NCBI GenBank assembly: GCA_944324225.1
Contig: CALUVL010000009.1
Location: 1 to 64,000 of the forward strand
Length of the DNA stretch: 64,000 nucleotides
Direction: 5' to 3'
Source of the DNA: Candidatus Gastranaerophilales bacterium
Lineage (GTDB): Bacteria; Cyanobacteriota; Vampirovibrionia; Gastranaerophilales; Gastranaerophilaceae
This document shows positions 34,589 through 45,606 of this stretch, piece after piece. The notes beneath the pieces are model-generated. The model was not told the origin of the DNA, searched no databases, and worked only from the letters and a program-made list of their open reading frames with translations. Every line of letters starts with the position of its first letter. The stretch's first letter is position 1. The position numbers were made by a program, and so were the translations under genes.

Positions 34589-35335
34589 TTGCCGCATTTT
34601 TTCATAAATTCAGAGTCTGTGAATAATGGTGAGATAAGCATTTCAGACAAGGAAAATTACAATCATATTGCAAAGTCGCTTCGTGCAAAGCCCGGCGAGC
34701 GCCTGCTTTTGATTGATGAAAATCGTATTCAGTATGAAACTGTAATAAAGAACATTTCATCCGCGGAAATTCAATGCAAAGTTTTAAAATCTTATTACTC
34801 GGAAAGAGATTTAAAGTTTGATTTGTACCTTGCGCAGAGTCCTTTGAGAAGTGATGCGCAGAATTTTGTAATTGAAAAGGCCACAGAACTCGGTGTCAGA
34901 GCGGTATATTCGGTTATAACAGACAATTGCGCCTTGAATAAAAGTGTTGCCTTGAAAAAAATTGACAGATGGAACCGCATTATGTATGAGGCCTCAAAAC
35001 AGTGCGAAAGAGCTGTTATTCCTCATTGTGAAGATTTATCGAGTTTAGAAGCATTGCTTAATAGCGGACGTTTTGATAAGATTGTAGCTTTTTGCGAGCG
35101 CTGTGCCACCAAAACAATCAGAGATTTCTTTGATGAATCTCCTGTTAAAAACGGCGAAAGTCTGCTTGTTATAATCGGCCCCGAAGGCGGTTTTTCTGAA
35201 AGAGAATTTGATTTGTTCAGAACAAAATCAATTCCGATGCTTACTCTCGGTGATTTGATTTTGAAGGCGGAAACAGCTGTAACAGTTGCATTAGGAAATA
35301 TAATATATGAATTTGGACTTAGAGAAAAAAATTAA
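34589..35335 (+). CDS. rsmE: 16S rRNA (uracil1498-N3)-methyltransferase
   Basis: RsmE methylates U1498 of 16S rRNA using S-adenosylmethionine. The 248-residue SPOUT-class protein has the N-terminal PUA-like MPHFFINSE segment and the trefoil-knot signatures VIEKATELGV, KQCERAVIPH, IIGPEGGFSEREFD and LGDLILKAETAV. The start is TTG 34589 with GAAAGGA eight bases upstream. It overlaps cca by 29 bases, so the two RNA-processing genes are co-transcribed. Confidence 0.95.
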   Translation: MPHFFINSESVNNGEISISDKENYNHIAKSLRAKPGERLLLIDENRIQYETVIKNISSAEIQCKVLKSYYSERDLKFDLYLAQSPLRSDAQNFVIEKATELGVRAVYSVITDNCALNKSVALKKIDRWNRIMYEASKQCERAVIPHCEDLSSLEALLNSGRFDKIVAFCERCATKTIRDFFDESPVKNGESLLVIIGPEGGFSEREFDLFRTKSIPMLTLGDLILKAETAVTVALGNIIYEFGLREKN

Positions 35336-36710
35336 ATCTGATGAAATATTGATGCAGATTGCGCAGAATTTTGACGGCGAAATTTATCTTGTGGGCGGAG
35401 CTGTTCGTGATTGTTTGTGCGGCAAGTCAACTAATGACAGAGATTTGGTTGTCACAGATGTTGACCCGAAAACTTTTGCAATTAAAGTTTCAGAATTTTT
35501 TGATGCAACTTTTGTTCCGCTGGATGAAGAAAATAAAATTTACCGTGTTGTAATGAAGGATAAGATTAATTATCTTGATATTACGCAGCCCGTCGGCGGA
35601 AACATTGAAACAGATCTTTTAAGACGCGATTTGACGATAAACGCAATCGCAGTGAATATTAAAACCTTCGAATTGATCGATAAAACCGGCGGATTGGATG
35701 ATCTTGAAAACGGCATAATACGTTCAATTTCTGAGAAAAATTTTCTTGACGATCCCCTAAGGATTTTAAGAGTTTATCGTTTTCAGGCGCAAACAGGATT
35801 TAAAATAGACGAACAAACTGAAAATCAGCTGAAAAAGCATCTTGATTTAATTGCAAATCCTGCTGTAGAGCGCATAAACTATGAAATAATGCATCTTTTT
35901 TCAGGTGAATATACTTCGCAAACCCTGAAGGCAATGGATGTGATTGGTTTGCTGGAAAAAATTTTCCCTGTTGTGGAAGAACTGAAACAAATTCCGCCAA
36001 ACTCTCATCATCACTTAAGGCTTTTAGAACACTCTATTGAGACTGTAAGAAATATCGGCGAAATTTACAAAACTTCTCTGGACAAAGTAAAAGAACATCT
36101 TGACCGTGTGGATTTTGGCGGATATTCAAGGCTTGCTCACTTAAAGCTTGCTGGATTTTTACATGATATTGGCAAATTTTCAACGTGGACAATTGAAGAG
36201 GATACAGACCGCCACAGGTTTATAAAGCATGATGATGTGGGGGCGAAACTTGTTGTTCCTATTTTGAAAAAACTGTCTTTTTCAAATAAGCAGATTGACT
36301 ATATATCCTGTATGATAAAAAATCATATATATCCTGCAGCGCTTATGACTGCGCCTGACGTAAATGAGAAGGCCATGATGCGTTATATTAGAAAAATGGA
36401 AGACAACTCTCTGGATGAAATAGTTCTTGCAAAAGCTGACAGATTGTCAGCAAGAGGGCCTGTGATTACAGATGAGATGGTTGAGAGTAATATAAATGCT
36501 CTGACACATCTCCAGAATTTCTATTTAAGTCTAAAAGATACACTGGAACCGCTTCCAAAACTTCTCGACGGAAACGAGGTAATGAAAATTTTGAATATAA
36601 AACCGTCTCCCAAGCTTGGCGAAATCATGGATGCTCTTCATGAAGCGCAAATTAATGGTGATGTTGTTACAAAGGAGCATGCCGTCGAGTTTGTAAAAAA
36701 CTTTGTTTAA
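35307..36710 (+). CDS. cca: CCA-adding/poly(A) polymerase-type tRNA nucleotidyltransferase with HD domain
   Basis: The 467-residue class II nucleotidyltransferase has the N-terminal LVGGAVRDCLCG and metal-binding DRDLVV motifs, then LLRRDLTINAIAVN and DPLRILRVYRFQAQTGF. A C-terminal HD domain (LAGFLHDIGKFSTW at about residue 285) adds phosphodiesterase capacity. It builds or repairs the 3' CCA of tRNAs; a split CCA/poly(A) role cannot be decided by sequence alone. Its start lies inside rsmE. Confidence 0.9.
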   Translation: MNLDLEKKIKSDEILMQIAQNFDGEIYLVGGAVRDCLCGKSTNDRDLVVTDVDPKTFAIKVSEFFDATFVPLDEENKIYRVVMKDKINYLDITQPVGGNIETDLLRRDLTINAIAVNIKTFELIDKTGGLDDLENGIIRSISEKNFLDDPLRILRVYRFQAQTGFKIDEQTENQLKKHLDLIANPAVERINYEIMHLFSGEYTSQTLKAMDVIGLLEKIFPVVEELKQIPPNSHHHLRLLEHSIETVRNIGEIYKTSLDKVKEHLDRVDFGGYSRLAHLKLAGFLHDIGKFSTWTIEEDTDRHRFIKHDDVGAKLVVPILKKLSFSNKQIDYISCMIKNHIYPAALMTAPDVNEKAMMRYIRKMEDNSLDEIVLAKADRLSARGPVITDEMVESNINALTHLQNFYLSLKDTLEPLPKLLDGNEVMKILNIKPSPKLGEIMDALHEAQINGDVVTKEHAVEFVKNFV

Positions 36711-36840
36711 TATATACAACATATATATAAATCAAAATATTAAGCGTATTTGTTACAATTATTTACAAAAATTTTTGGACTCGTTTTTTTTAAATAAACA
36801 TTTAAATCTTTCAAAAAGTCTTAATTTATCAGAAAAAACA

Positions 36841-36872
36841 CTAAATTTTGACACTAAAAAGTCAAAATTTAG
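36841..36872. repeat. perfect inverted repeat in the gap before the FKG-protein genes
   Basis: CTAAATTTTGAC (36841-36852) and GTCAAAATTTAG (36861-36872) form a 12-bp perfect stem with an eight-base loop. On the plus strand it is followed by A's, not T's, so it is not a standard terminator for cca; on the minus strand it would end in T's, but no gene reads toward it that way. The surrounding 295-base gap (36711-37005) is extremely AT-rich and otherwise holds only the promoter at 36967; a 64-codon open frame there is not convincing. Confidence 0.55.
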
Positions 36873-36966
36873 AAAAAAAATCAAAATGTGGTCTTAATAT
36901 CTCTTTAACATTTAATAAAAAAAGCGCAATTTTTAAAATTCACAGCTTTTAATACTTTTGTGTAGT

Positions 36967-36975
36967 TGTTATAAT
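36967..36975 (+). promoter_or_regulatory. extended -10 promoter of the paired FKG-protein genes
   Basis: TGT followed by a perfect TATAAT (36970-36975). The -35 region is AT-rich without a clear hexamer. The leader would be about 24 bases; no Shine-Dalgarno sequence is visible before the ATG at 37006. Confidence 0.55.
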
Positions 36976-37005
36976 ATGCATTGTAAAAAATAAACCAGAC
37001 ATTTT

Positions 37006-38784
37006 ATGATTGAAAAGATTAATATAACAAGTGTAGACAAAAAAAATACCCCTGTGTGTATTAATAAAAAAACAGTAGAAAATCAGCCTTCATTTAAAGG
37101 TGGTATGGTTGATCTGCTTGTAAAAGGTGTTCAAAAATGTGAAGAACATCCGATGCTTAATGTTTCTGTTCTTGATTTGTCTACGGCAATTATACCCCGT
37201 ACTATTATTGAAACTACAGCCGGTTCAAATAAAAAAGATAAAGACGGCAAACCGATTGTTGATGAAAACGGCAAAAGAAAGCGCCAATTCAACTGGATAG
37301 GCGGTTTTGAAGCTTTAAGAAGAGAAGGATCCGGACTTCTTATAAATTGTATATTCCCGAGTTTTATCGTAATGGGTACCGGAACATTGTTTAACTGGCC
37401 GATTATGCGTAAGTTTGATAAAAACCTTATTAACAACTGGGCTAACGGCGAAGCTTATGACAAAATATTAAAATTCTATAAATCAGGCGAGCAGAATGAA
37501 GTGCATATGAAAGATTTCTTCAAACGTTCAATTCTGTCACTTGAAGGTGTTGACGGCAAAGCTTATGAAAAAGGCGGTGTGAAGTCTTTTGCAATGCTTC
37601 TTGCTGACAATCCTGAAGAAATAAAAGGTCTTAGTAATGTTGATGAGATAGTAAGCAAAATTCGTCTGAAAACAGATGCGGAAGATGCAATAAATATTCT
37701 TGCGAAAGCTGCAAATGACGGTAATTATGAGAATACAAAAAAAGCTTACAGAAAGCTTGTTGATCTTACTCACATTTCTGAAAATATCAGATTTGCCGGC
37801 GAAGAAGGTTTTCTTGGCAACAACCTTTATTCCTTCTGTAAGGATACCCCAAAAGTTTTGCATGGCGCAAAGACACAGAGAATTTCAACAGCAGAAGAGC
37901 TTGGCGCATACTTTAAAAAGACTAAGAAACTGGTTAACTGGAAAAGTATTGGCGGACTCGGGCTTATTATTCCTCTTGCAATTTCCGCACAGCCTATAAA
38001 CAGATGGATTACACACAAAATTTCAGGACGCAAAGGTGCTCCGATTTATAACGACTACGACGAGAATAAAGAGTATAAAGAACCCACTAAAACTGAAAAA
38101 CTTCAGCTTTTAAAACAAAAAGTTATATCAATAAGTTCAATGCTCGGAGTCTGCGGACTCTCAATGATAATGGATAAGCCGAGCCTCAAGTCATTGTTAC
38201 AGTTCAAAGGCTTGTTCCCGACAATGGATCAGGCAAGAATTATATCAACTGCAACATTTGCAAGCCGTATGGGGGCTGCGGAAGATAAAAATGAACTTAA
38301 AGAATCTACAATCAGAGATATTGCAACCTTCTCAAGCTTCTATTTCCTCGGAGATTACGCTGCAAAAGGTATTGCATCATTTATTGAATCACGAAGCAAA
38401 GGTAAAGTAACATTAATAAACAGATTGAAGAAACTTGATGATAACGCAAATGTATTCCAGAAATTCTGGAACTGGGCAAAACATACTTCGCTTAAATCAA
38501 CGGATGAGCTTGCAACTGCTCATGACAAGCGTTTAAGAACAATTTGCCAGCTTGGCAATATTGCATTCTCATTAATATCTCTCGGGTTGTTTATACCACT
38601 TTATACAAGAACTCAGGCACAAAAAAATAAGGCAAAAGATGATCTTGCGAAAATGGATGCATCAAATTCGAATACCACAACCGGCGGCGCCGGTACGGGG
38701 GCTGCGGCATCGTCGTCAAATTTAAGTATGACAGGTGCAGCGGCCGCAAATTCGACTTTCAAAAAAGCATTTATGAATTCGTAA
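37006..38784 (+). CDS. large unknown protein with FKG tag, paralogue 1
   Basis: This 592-residue protein is not recognised. The first 28 residues are polar, followed by the tag PSFKG (F30-K31-G32). The next conserved block is SVLDLSTAIIPRTIIETT. Hydrophobic segments include LLINCIFPSFIVMGTGTLF, IGGLGLIIPLAISAQPIN and LGNIAFSLISLGLFIPLY, so it is probably membrane-associated. A block near residues 400-465 (KGLFPTMDQ, then EDKNELKESTIRDIATF and LGDYAAKG) is closely matched by the next gene. The tail is Ala/Ser/Thr/Gly rich. It appears to be the first gene of a two-gene operon with its paralogue, ten bases apart. Confidence 0.75.
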   Translation: MIEKINITSVDKKNTPVCINKKTVENQPSFKGGMVDLLVKGVQKCEEHPMLNVSVLDLSTAIIPRTIIETTAGSNKKDKDGKPIVDENGKRKRQFNWIGGFEALRREGSGLLINCIFPSFIVMGTGTLFNWPIMRKFDKNLINNWANGEAYDKILKFYKSGEQNEVHMKDFFKRSILSLEGVDGKAYEKGGVKSFAMLLADNPEEIKGLSNVDEIVSKIRLKTDAEDAINILAKAANDGNYENTKKAYRKLVDLTHISENIRFAGEEGFLGNNLYSFCKDTPKVLHGAKTQRISTAEELGAYFKKTKKLVNWKSIGGLGLIIPLAISAQPINRWITHKISGRKGAPIYNDYDENKEYKEPTKTEKLQLLKQKVISISSMLGVCGLSMIMDKPSLKSLLQFKGLFPTMDQARIISTATFASRMGAAEDKNELKESTIRDIATFSSFYFLGDYAAKGIASFIESRSKGKVTLINRLKKLDDNANVFQKFWNWAKHTSLKSTDELATAHDKRLRTICQLGNIAFSLISLGLFIPLYTRTQAQKNKAKDDLAKMDASNSNTTTGGAGTGAAASSSNLSMTGAAAANSTFKKAFMNS

Positions 38785-38794
38785 GGAGAAAATT

Positions 38795-40456
38795 ATGAAG
38801 ATACTGGAAACCCCGCAATTACAAACTCAATTAAGAAACAAAAAGGATCAACAACAAAATATACATTTTAAAGGCGCAGGCGATGCAATAAGTTTAGGAT
38901 TAAGATTTTTAGACACAAATCAGGCCTGGGGTGCAAATGCTGTTGATGTTGGGTCAATGGTTTTACCACGAACCACTGTTGATACTATAAACAGAGGTCC
39001 TGCTGCCGGACTTGAAACAGGACGTCGTGAAGCTTCCGGTACTATCAACCATTCCTTAATCGGCGTTTACGGATCTCTGGCTGCACTTGCTTTTTCTCTG
39101 GCACTTAATAAAAAATTTAATGTAAAAGCCGATAAGATTTTTGCAGATAACGAAAGTTTTGATATTATAGGCCGGTATTTCCATAATAATGTTCAAAAGA
39201 ATGGCCGAGAAGGTGCTCTTGATGCTACATTAGAGAATGTGTTGAAAAATGTAACAACAAAAGTCAACGGTGACGACAAATCACTTTCTGAGCATGATGT
39301 TCAGGTTATTAAAGACAGGTTACTAAATGTGCTTACAAGTCCGGATGTTGATAAAGAAACAATACCGGATTCTACACGCAGGTATCTTGTAAATTATGTT
39401 ATGTCAGCAACAGGGGCTGAGTCAGACTTTACATTGAAAGGATTTAATAAAGAAACAACTTCTAACCTTTCAACTTTTATAGAAAATCTGTATAATATTT
39501 CAAAAACTTTGACTAAGGAAAACGTAATTAAAGAATTTGAGAACGCCGCTAAGTTTAGTGAAAATACATTTATCAATGCCATTAAAAAATTAAATAATCG
39601 CAGAACCATAGCTGGTATGGCAATTGCTTCCGGTATAGGGATGTCTATTCAGCCGATGAATATTTACCTCACCAAGAAAAAGACAGGAAGTGACGGATTT
39701 GTCGGAGTTGAAGGCCGTGAAAAAGATAAAAGTTTCGGATTTAAACTTTGGAAGCTTGCAGCTGCTGCTGTATTTGGAGGCGGGATTGTTGCTAATCTTG
39801 CAATGAAACAGGGCGGACTTTTGAAAAATATTCAATATAAAGGACTCGTTCCGACGATTAACCAGTTCAAACTTATTTACGGGCTTACTATTATGTCAAG
39901 ATTTATGGTTGCCCGTGATAAGGACGAACTCAGAGAATCCGTAGTTAAGGATGTTTTAGGATTCTTTAACTGGCTTGTACTCGGCAATTTCGTCGCAAAA
40001 GGTGTTGTACTTGCTCTTGATAAAGAAAAATCTCTTCTTAAAAATCCTGATGAAAAATCCTTCTTTAAGAAAAAACTTAAAACCCGTGATGAGGTTCTTG
40101 TTGAAGGATTGAAAAAAGCAAATATATCTTCTGTTTCAAAAGACGGCAAGGCTCTCAAGTTCTCTCAAATGCTAAAACTTCTGCCGGCATCTGAAACCGG
40201 TAAGGCTGTCGGCCGCCGTTTGAAGATTTTGAACCTTGCTCAGGTAGCCGGATACCTCTACTCAGGACTTGTCCTCGGTATAGGTATTCCAAAACTTAAT
40301 ATTTATATGACAAATAAATCTGAAGCTAAACGTAAGGCCAGATTAGCTGCTAAGAAAACTGCAGAAGCAAATCAACAAACCGTTCTGTCTAGTAACACTA
40401 CTCCGGTTATACCTGAATTAAAGCAGCCTACGATGAATGATTTTCTAAAAAAATAA
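38795..40456 (+). CDS. large unknown protein with FKG tag, paralogue 2
   Basis: The 553 residues share architecture with the preceding gene: a polar, Gln-rich leader ending in NIHFKG (F25-K26-G27), then NAVDVGSMVLPRTTVDTI, a hydrophobic segment (YGSLAALAFSLAL), a long helical middle, IGMSIQPMNIY, and the conserved KGLVPTINQ, RDKDELRESVVKD and LGNFVAKG block. It ends in a Lys/Ala-rich helix and a Thr/Pro tail. AAGGAG precedes the ATG. The two genes diverge enough to be old duplicates. Membrane association is likely; function is unknown. Confidence 0.75.
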   Translation: MKILETPQLQTQLRNKKDQQQNIHFKGAGDAISLGLRFLDTNQAWGANAVDVGSMVLPRTTVDTINRGPAAGLETGRREASGTINHSLIGVYGSLAALAFSLALNKKFNVKADKIFADNESFDIIGRYFHNNVQKNGREGALDATLENVLKNVTTKVNGDDKSLSEHDVQVIKDRLLNVLTSPDVDKETIPDSTRRYLVNYVMSATGAESDFTLKGFNKETTSNLSTFIENLYNISKTLTKENVIKEFENAAKFSENTFINAIKKLNNRRTIAGMAIASGIGMSIQPMNIYLTKKKTGSDGFVGVEGREKDKSFGFKLWKLAAAAVFGGGIVANLAMKQGGLLKNIQYKGLVPTINQFKLIYGLTIMSRFMVARDKDELRESVVKDVLGFFNWLVLGNFVAKGVVLALDKEKSLLKNPDEKSFFKKKLKTRDEVLVEGLKKANISSVSKDGKALKFSQMLKLLPASETGKAVGRRLKILNLAQVAGYLYSGLVLGIGIPKLNIYMTNKSEAKRKARLAAKKTAEANQQTVLSSNTTPVIPELKQPTMNDFLKK

Positions 40457-40462
40457 GTTTAA

Positions 40463-40495
40463 AAATCCGCAAGTTATGATTAAACTTGCGGATTT
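40463..40495. terminator. bidirectional terminator between convergent genes
   Basis: AAATCCGCAAGTT (40463-40475) pairs perfectly over 13 bp with AACTTGCGGATTT (40483-40495), loop seven bases. It sits between the FKG-protein operon and the end of the atp operon and is flanked by A/T tracts on both sides, so it can terminate both. Confidence 0.8.
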
Positions 40496-40540
40496 GATTT
40501 AGTAATAATATATTTTCAGTTTGAGAACTATCTGGCTCAA

Positions 40541-41473
40541 CTAACCGACTTGAGCGTTTGCACCGGAAACAACCTCAATAATTTCCTGAGTAATTGCAAA
40601 TTGACGTGTTTTATTGTATTCGGTTGAAAGTGTCTTAAGCATTTTTTCAGCGTTGCTTGTGGCTGCTGACATTGCAGTCATCCTGCTTGCAAGTTCGCTT
40701 GCCTGTGCTTCAAGCAAAGATTGAAATATAATATTAGCAACATACATAGGAACTACTTTTTGCAAGATATTATGCATATCGGGAATAAATTCCATAATAG
40801 GTTCCGCAATATTGTCGTGAAGTTTTTCTTTGACCTCTTCTTTTGTTTGAAGCGGAAGAACTTCCCAGCTTTCTATAAAATAGCTCATCATGTTTTTAAA
40901 TCTTGTTGTTATGATTTCTATTTTATCAATTTTGCCGTTCACAAAGTATTCCGCCATATCAGACACAATTTCATGAGCGCCTTCGCCTGTCGGGTTGTTT
41001 GCTATTGCAATATAATTTTTGGCGATTTCGCAGTCAAAATTTTTGCATCTTCTCTTTAAAGTACCGATTCCCTTTTGACCGACTACAAAAAGAACAACTT
41101 TTATTCCTTTTGCGTTGTAATCTTTAATTACCTGAACAGTTTTCTTTATAATGTTGCTGTTGTAGGCGCCTGCAAGTCCTTTGTTAGATGTTATGACAAG
41201 AATACCCGCAGTTTTTAGTTCTCTGCACTGAAGAAGAGCCGGATAATTGTCTATTGCAGATTTGATTTTTAATGTCGTATCGGAATATGTACCTACAGAA
41301 TCCAGAAGCTTTTTGAACATTTTGTTCAATTCTTCCGTAAAAGGCCGTGACATTTTAACGGTCGATTCAGCTCTTTTTACTTTTGCCGCCGCAACCATTT
41401 TCATTGCACGTGTGATTTTTTTTGTACTTTCAACACTCTGTATTCTGTTTTTTATGTCTTTTAAATTTGCCAT
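40541..41473 (-). CDS. atpG: F1F0 ATP synthase gamma subunit
   Basis: The gamma subunit is the rotating central shaft of F1. The 310 residues start with the conserved MANLKDIKNRIQSVESTKKI and end with MTAMSAATSNAEKMLKTLS and TQEIIEVVSGANA. ITSNKGLAGAYN is the usual central block. An insertion of the cyanobacterial/chloroplast redox type (Cys pair) is not seen. It is the last gene of the atp operon; a terminator follows and beta/epsilon are elsewhere. Confidence 0.96.
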   Translation of the reverse strand: MANLKDIKNRIQSVESTKKITRAMKMVAAAKVKRAESTVKMSRPFTEELNKMFKKLLDSVGTYSDTTLKIKSAIDNYPALLQCRELKTAGILVITSNKGLAGAYNSNIIKKTVQVIKDYNAKGIKVVLFVVGQKGIGTLKRRCKNFDCEIAKNYIAIANNPTGEGAHEIVSDMAEYFVNGKIDKIEIITTRFKNMMSYFIESWEVLPLQTKEEVKEKLHDNIAEPIMEFIPDMHNILQKVVPMYVANIIFQSLLEAQASELASRMTAMSAATSNAEKMLKTLSTEYNKTRQFAITQEIIEVVSGANAQVG

Positions 41474-41483
41474 TGTGTTTTAC

Positions 41484-43551
<2,068 letters not shown>

Positions 43552-43554
43552 AAT

Positions 43555-44052
43555 TTATCCTAATTCTTCAATGCTTTGATTGATATATTTTTCGTGGAGT
43601 TCCGGATGAGCGTCAAGAACAGATTTTATATGTCTTTTGGCCAATTCCGAAGAAGCCGAGGCTGTTTTTTTTGAAAGTCTAGCTGAAATAGTTTTTTCTT
43701 CTGCAGTTAAGGCTCTTTCTATATTGTTTTTAATATTTTCCACCTTTTTCTCAGTTTCAAGTGCAATATTTTTCGCTATTTTTTCAGCCTGTTTTTCAGC
43801 AAATTCAATTTTTGTTTTTATTTCTGACTCAAGATTTTCTACGGATTTTTGGGCTGCCAGAAGCTCTTTTTCGCCGGAAGCTTTTTCTTCTTCAGCCTTT
43901 GCTATTGTGTTTTTGATGTTATTTTTTACATTTTCCAATGCTGCAGCCAAATTTGTCTTCTTTACAATCCAGGCAAGAATAAGCACCATTACAACAAAGT
44001 TGAAAAAGTTGCTCGTAACTATAAAATTCCAAATTTGACCTATTGTATTCAT
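43555..44052 (-). CDS. atpF: F1F0 ATP synthase b subunit
   Basis: The 165-residue peripheral stalk protein has one N-terminal membrane span (FFNFVVMVLILAWIV), then a long charged coiled coil rich in Lys, Glu and Ala. It overlaps the preceding b' gene by four bases (ATGA). Having b and b' as distinct genes implies a heterodimeric stalk. Confidence 0.93.
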   Translation of the reverse strand: MNTIGQIWNFIVTSNFFNFVVMVLILAWIVKKTNLAAALENVKNNIKNTIAKAEEEKASGEKELLAAQKSVENLESEIKTKIEFAEKQAEKIAKNIALETEKKVENIKNNIERALTAEEKTISARLSKKTASASSELAKRHIKSVLDAHPELHEKYINQSIEELG

Positions 44053-44519
44053 TTTAGCACCTTATTAATGTAATCGTAATCAACATTTTCAATAGAAGTT
44101 GTTTCGCCCAAAATCTTTGCTGAAATATTTTCGGCAAGCTCTTTTATGTTTGACACAAGTGCATCGGCTGTTTGCCGTTCTTCATTGTGCAAGGTTTCTT
44201 TTGCAGAAAGTATGCTCTGTAAAGATTCTCTTTTAGCGGATTCTGTCAGAACTTTTGCCTTTTCATTTTCTTCTTGCACCTTGGACGAAACAATATGTTT
44301 TGATTTTGCTGAAGCTTCATTCAGCCTGTTTTCTTTGTCATCTAAAATGTTTTTTGTTTTTGTTTTTGAATTTTGTGCAGCATTATGATTGTCATCAATA
44401 TAAGTTTGTCTTTCGTTAATGACTTTTAAAATAGGTTTGTAAAGTATTGCATTCATAATCATAATGAATACTACAAAACTAAACATTGCAATTAAAAATG
44501 TTGCATTAAATTCAAACAT
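44049..44519 (-). CDS. atpF': F1F0 ATP synthase b' subunit
   Basis: The 156-residue second b-type subunit begins MFEFNATFLIAMFSFVVFI, a single membrane span near the N-terminus, followed by PILKVINERQTYIDDNHN, as in cyanobacterial b' (AtpG in that nomenclature). A long coiled coil follows. Position directly after c and before b is the cyanobacterial order. Confidence 0.92.
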   Translation of the reverse strand: MFEFNATFLIAMFSFVVFIMIMNAILYKPILKVINERQTYIDDNHNAAQNSKTKTKNILDDKENRLNEASAKSKHIVSSKVQEENEKAKVLTESAKRESLQSILSAKETLHNEERQTADALVSNIKELAENISAKILGETTSIENVDYDYINKVLK

Positions 44520-44547
44520 AACAAATTCCTTTTATTGATAATAATTC

Positions 44548-44790
44548 TTATGCAAAAATTAATAATAAAGCAACCAGTAGTGCATAAATAGCTGTTGCTT
44601 CTGCAAGACCTGCACCGATAATAAAGTTTTTGAAGGCTTCATCTTTCATTTCAGGTTGTCTGGCTATAGATTCAAGAACTCCTTTAGTTGCAATACCAAG
44701 ACCTAAACCTCCGCCTATTGCACCGAAACCGATTGCAATACCTGCTCCTAATTTTGCTAAATCCAAATTCGCTAATTGTTCAACTGCCAT
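44548..44790 (-). CDS. atpE: F1F0 ATP synthase c subunit
   Basis: This 80-residue hairpin forms the rotor ring. Helix 1 has the Gly-rich packing repeat (GAIGGGLGLGIATKG), the loop is the standard ARQPE, and the ion-binding carboxylate is E64 in GLAEATAIYALL. The glutamine that binds Na+ in sodium-type rings is Leu31 here, and the residue after E64 is Ala rather than Ser. This is consistent with a proton-driven ring (inference from known Na+ signatures). Confidence 0.96.
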   Translation of the reverse strand: MAVEQLANLDLAKLGAGIAIGFGAIGGGLGLGIATKGVLESIARQPEMKDEAFKNFIIGAGLAEATAIYALLVALLLIFA

Positions 44791-44812
44791 AATTTTTTCT
44801 CCTTTTATAATA

Positions 44813-45502
44813 TTACTCTTCGTTTACTGCCATTGATATATAAGTTGTTGAAAGCAAGGTAAATACAAGCGCTTGAATTAAAGCTACAAAAAGTTCAAAC
44901 AGCATAAATGGCAGTGGTACGAAATACGCCACAATTCCTACGATTGTAAATACCAGAACTTCTCCTGCAAAAATATTTGCAAAAAGTCGTAAAGCAAGTG
45001 AAAAAGGTCTAACAAACAGTTCCAGAGTATCAACAAGTGTTATGATAATGCCGTCAATACTGAAACCATGGAAAAAGAAGTGAAATCCTTTTTTTCTTAC
45101 TCCATAATAAATATAATATAGTGAAACAACAATTGCCATAGCAGCCGTCATATTGATATCATTGTTAGGTGAAGCAAGTTCGCCTGTTTTCAAATGAATC
45201 AGATGCCAGGGAAGTTGTCCTACTAAATTTGCGGTTAATATGAACATAAAAAGCGTAAGTATAAGTGGAAGGTGTTTTTTAGATGCTTCTTCTCCCATGC
45301 TTGCTTTTGCAATACCTGAAAAATATTTTATTATTCCTTCCGCTACAAGTTGAAGCTTTGAAGGATAAATAGAAGTTTTGTGCGTTGTTATAAGTGCTAC
45401 TATTATCAGCAAAAGCATGGACATCCACATTGTAAGAAGTGTATCCATATTCATTGATACAGGATGGTTAAAAAGATTAAAACTATAAATCCAATGTTCC
45501 AT
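44813..45502 (-). CDS. atpB: F1F0 ATP synthase a subunit
   Basis: The 229-residue a subunit forms the ion half-channels. The essential arginine is in LALRLFANIFAGE. Five to six hydrophobic segments are present (e.g. MWMSMLLLIIVALIT, LILTLFMFILTANLVGQ). It is short but within the range for bacterial a subunits. AGGGAGA lies just upstream of ATG and a promoter lies 15 bases beyond. No atpI-type assembly gene precedes it; birA is divergent instead. Confidence 0.95.
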   Translation of the reverse strand: MEHWIYSFNLFNHPVSMNMDTLLTMWMSMLLLIIVALITTHKTSIYPSKLQLVAEGIIKYFSGIAKASMGEEASKKHLPLILTLFMFILTANLVGQLPWHLIHLKTGELASPNNDINMTAAMAIVVSLYYIYYGVRKKGFHFFFHGFSIDGIIITLVDTLELFVRPFSLALRLFANIFAGEVLVFTIVGIVAYFVPLPFMLFELFVALIQALVFTLLSTTYISMAVNEE

Positions 45503-45523
45503 TTTCTCTCCCTTTTCAAATTT

Positions 45524-45552
45524 ATTCTAACTCGTAAAAAAAAAAATCGCAA
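45524..45552 (-). promoter_or_regulatory. promoter of the atp operon
   Basis: Minus strand: TTGCGA (45552-45547), 17 bases including a long T-run, TAGAAT (45529-45524). Transcription would start near 45517. The spacer homopolymer of 11 T's may tune promoter strength. Confidence 0.55.
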
Positions 45553-45606
45553 ATGTTTTTTGTTTGTATTATTATAACAAGTGGAAAACTATTTTTACGG
45601 GGGAAC

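Noticed and set aside
36703-36897. 64-codon open frame after cca
   Set aside because: Its composition (Asn, Lys, Ile, Leu) simply reflects very AT-rich DNA, it has no ribosome site, and it runs through the inverted repeat.
43637-44038. 133-codon frame opposite the atpF gene
   Set aside because: It is the reverse-strand image of a Lys/Glu-rich coiled coil, which always yields Phe/Ser-rich frames.
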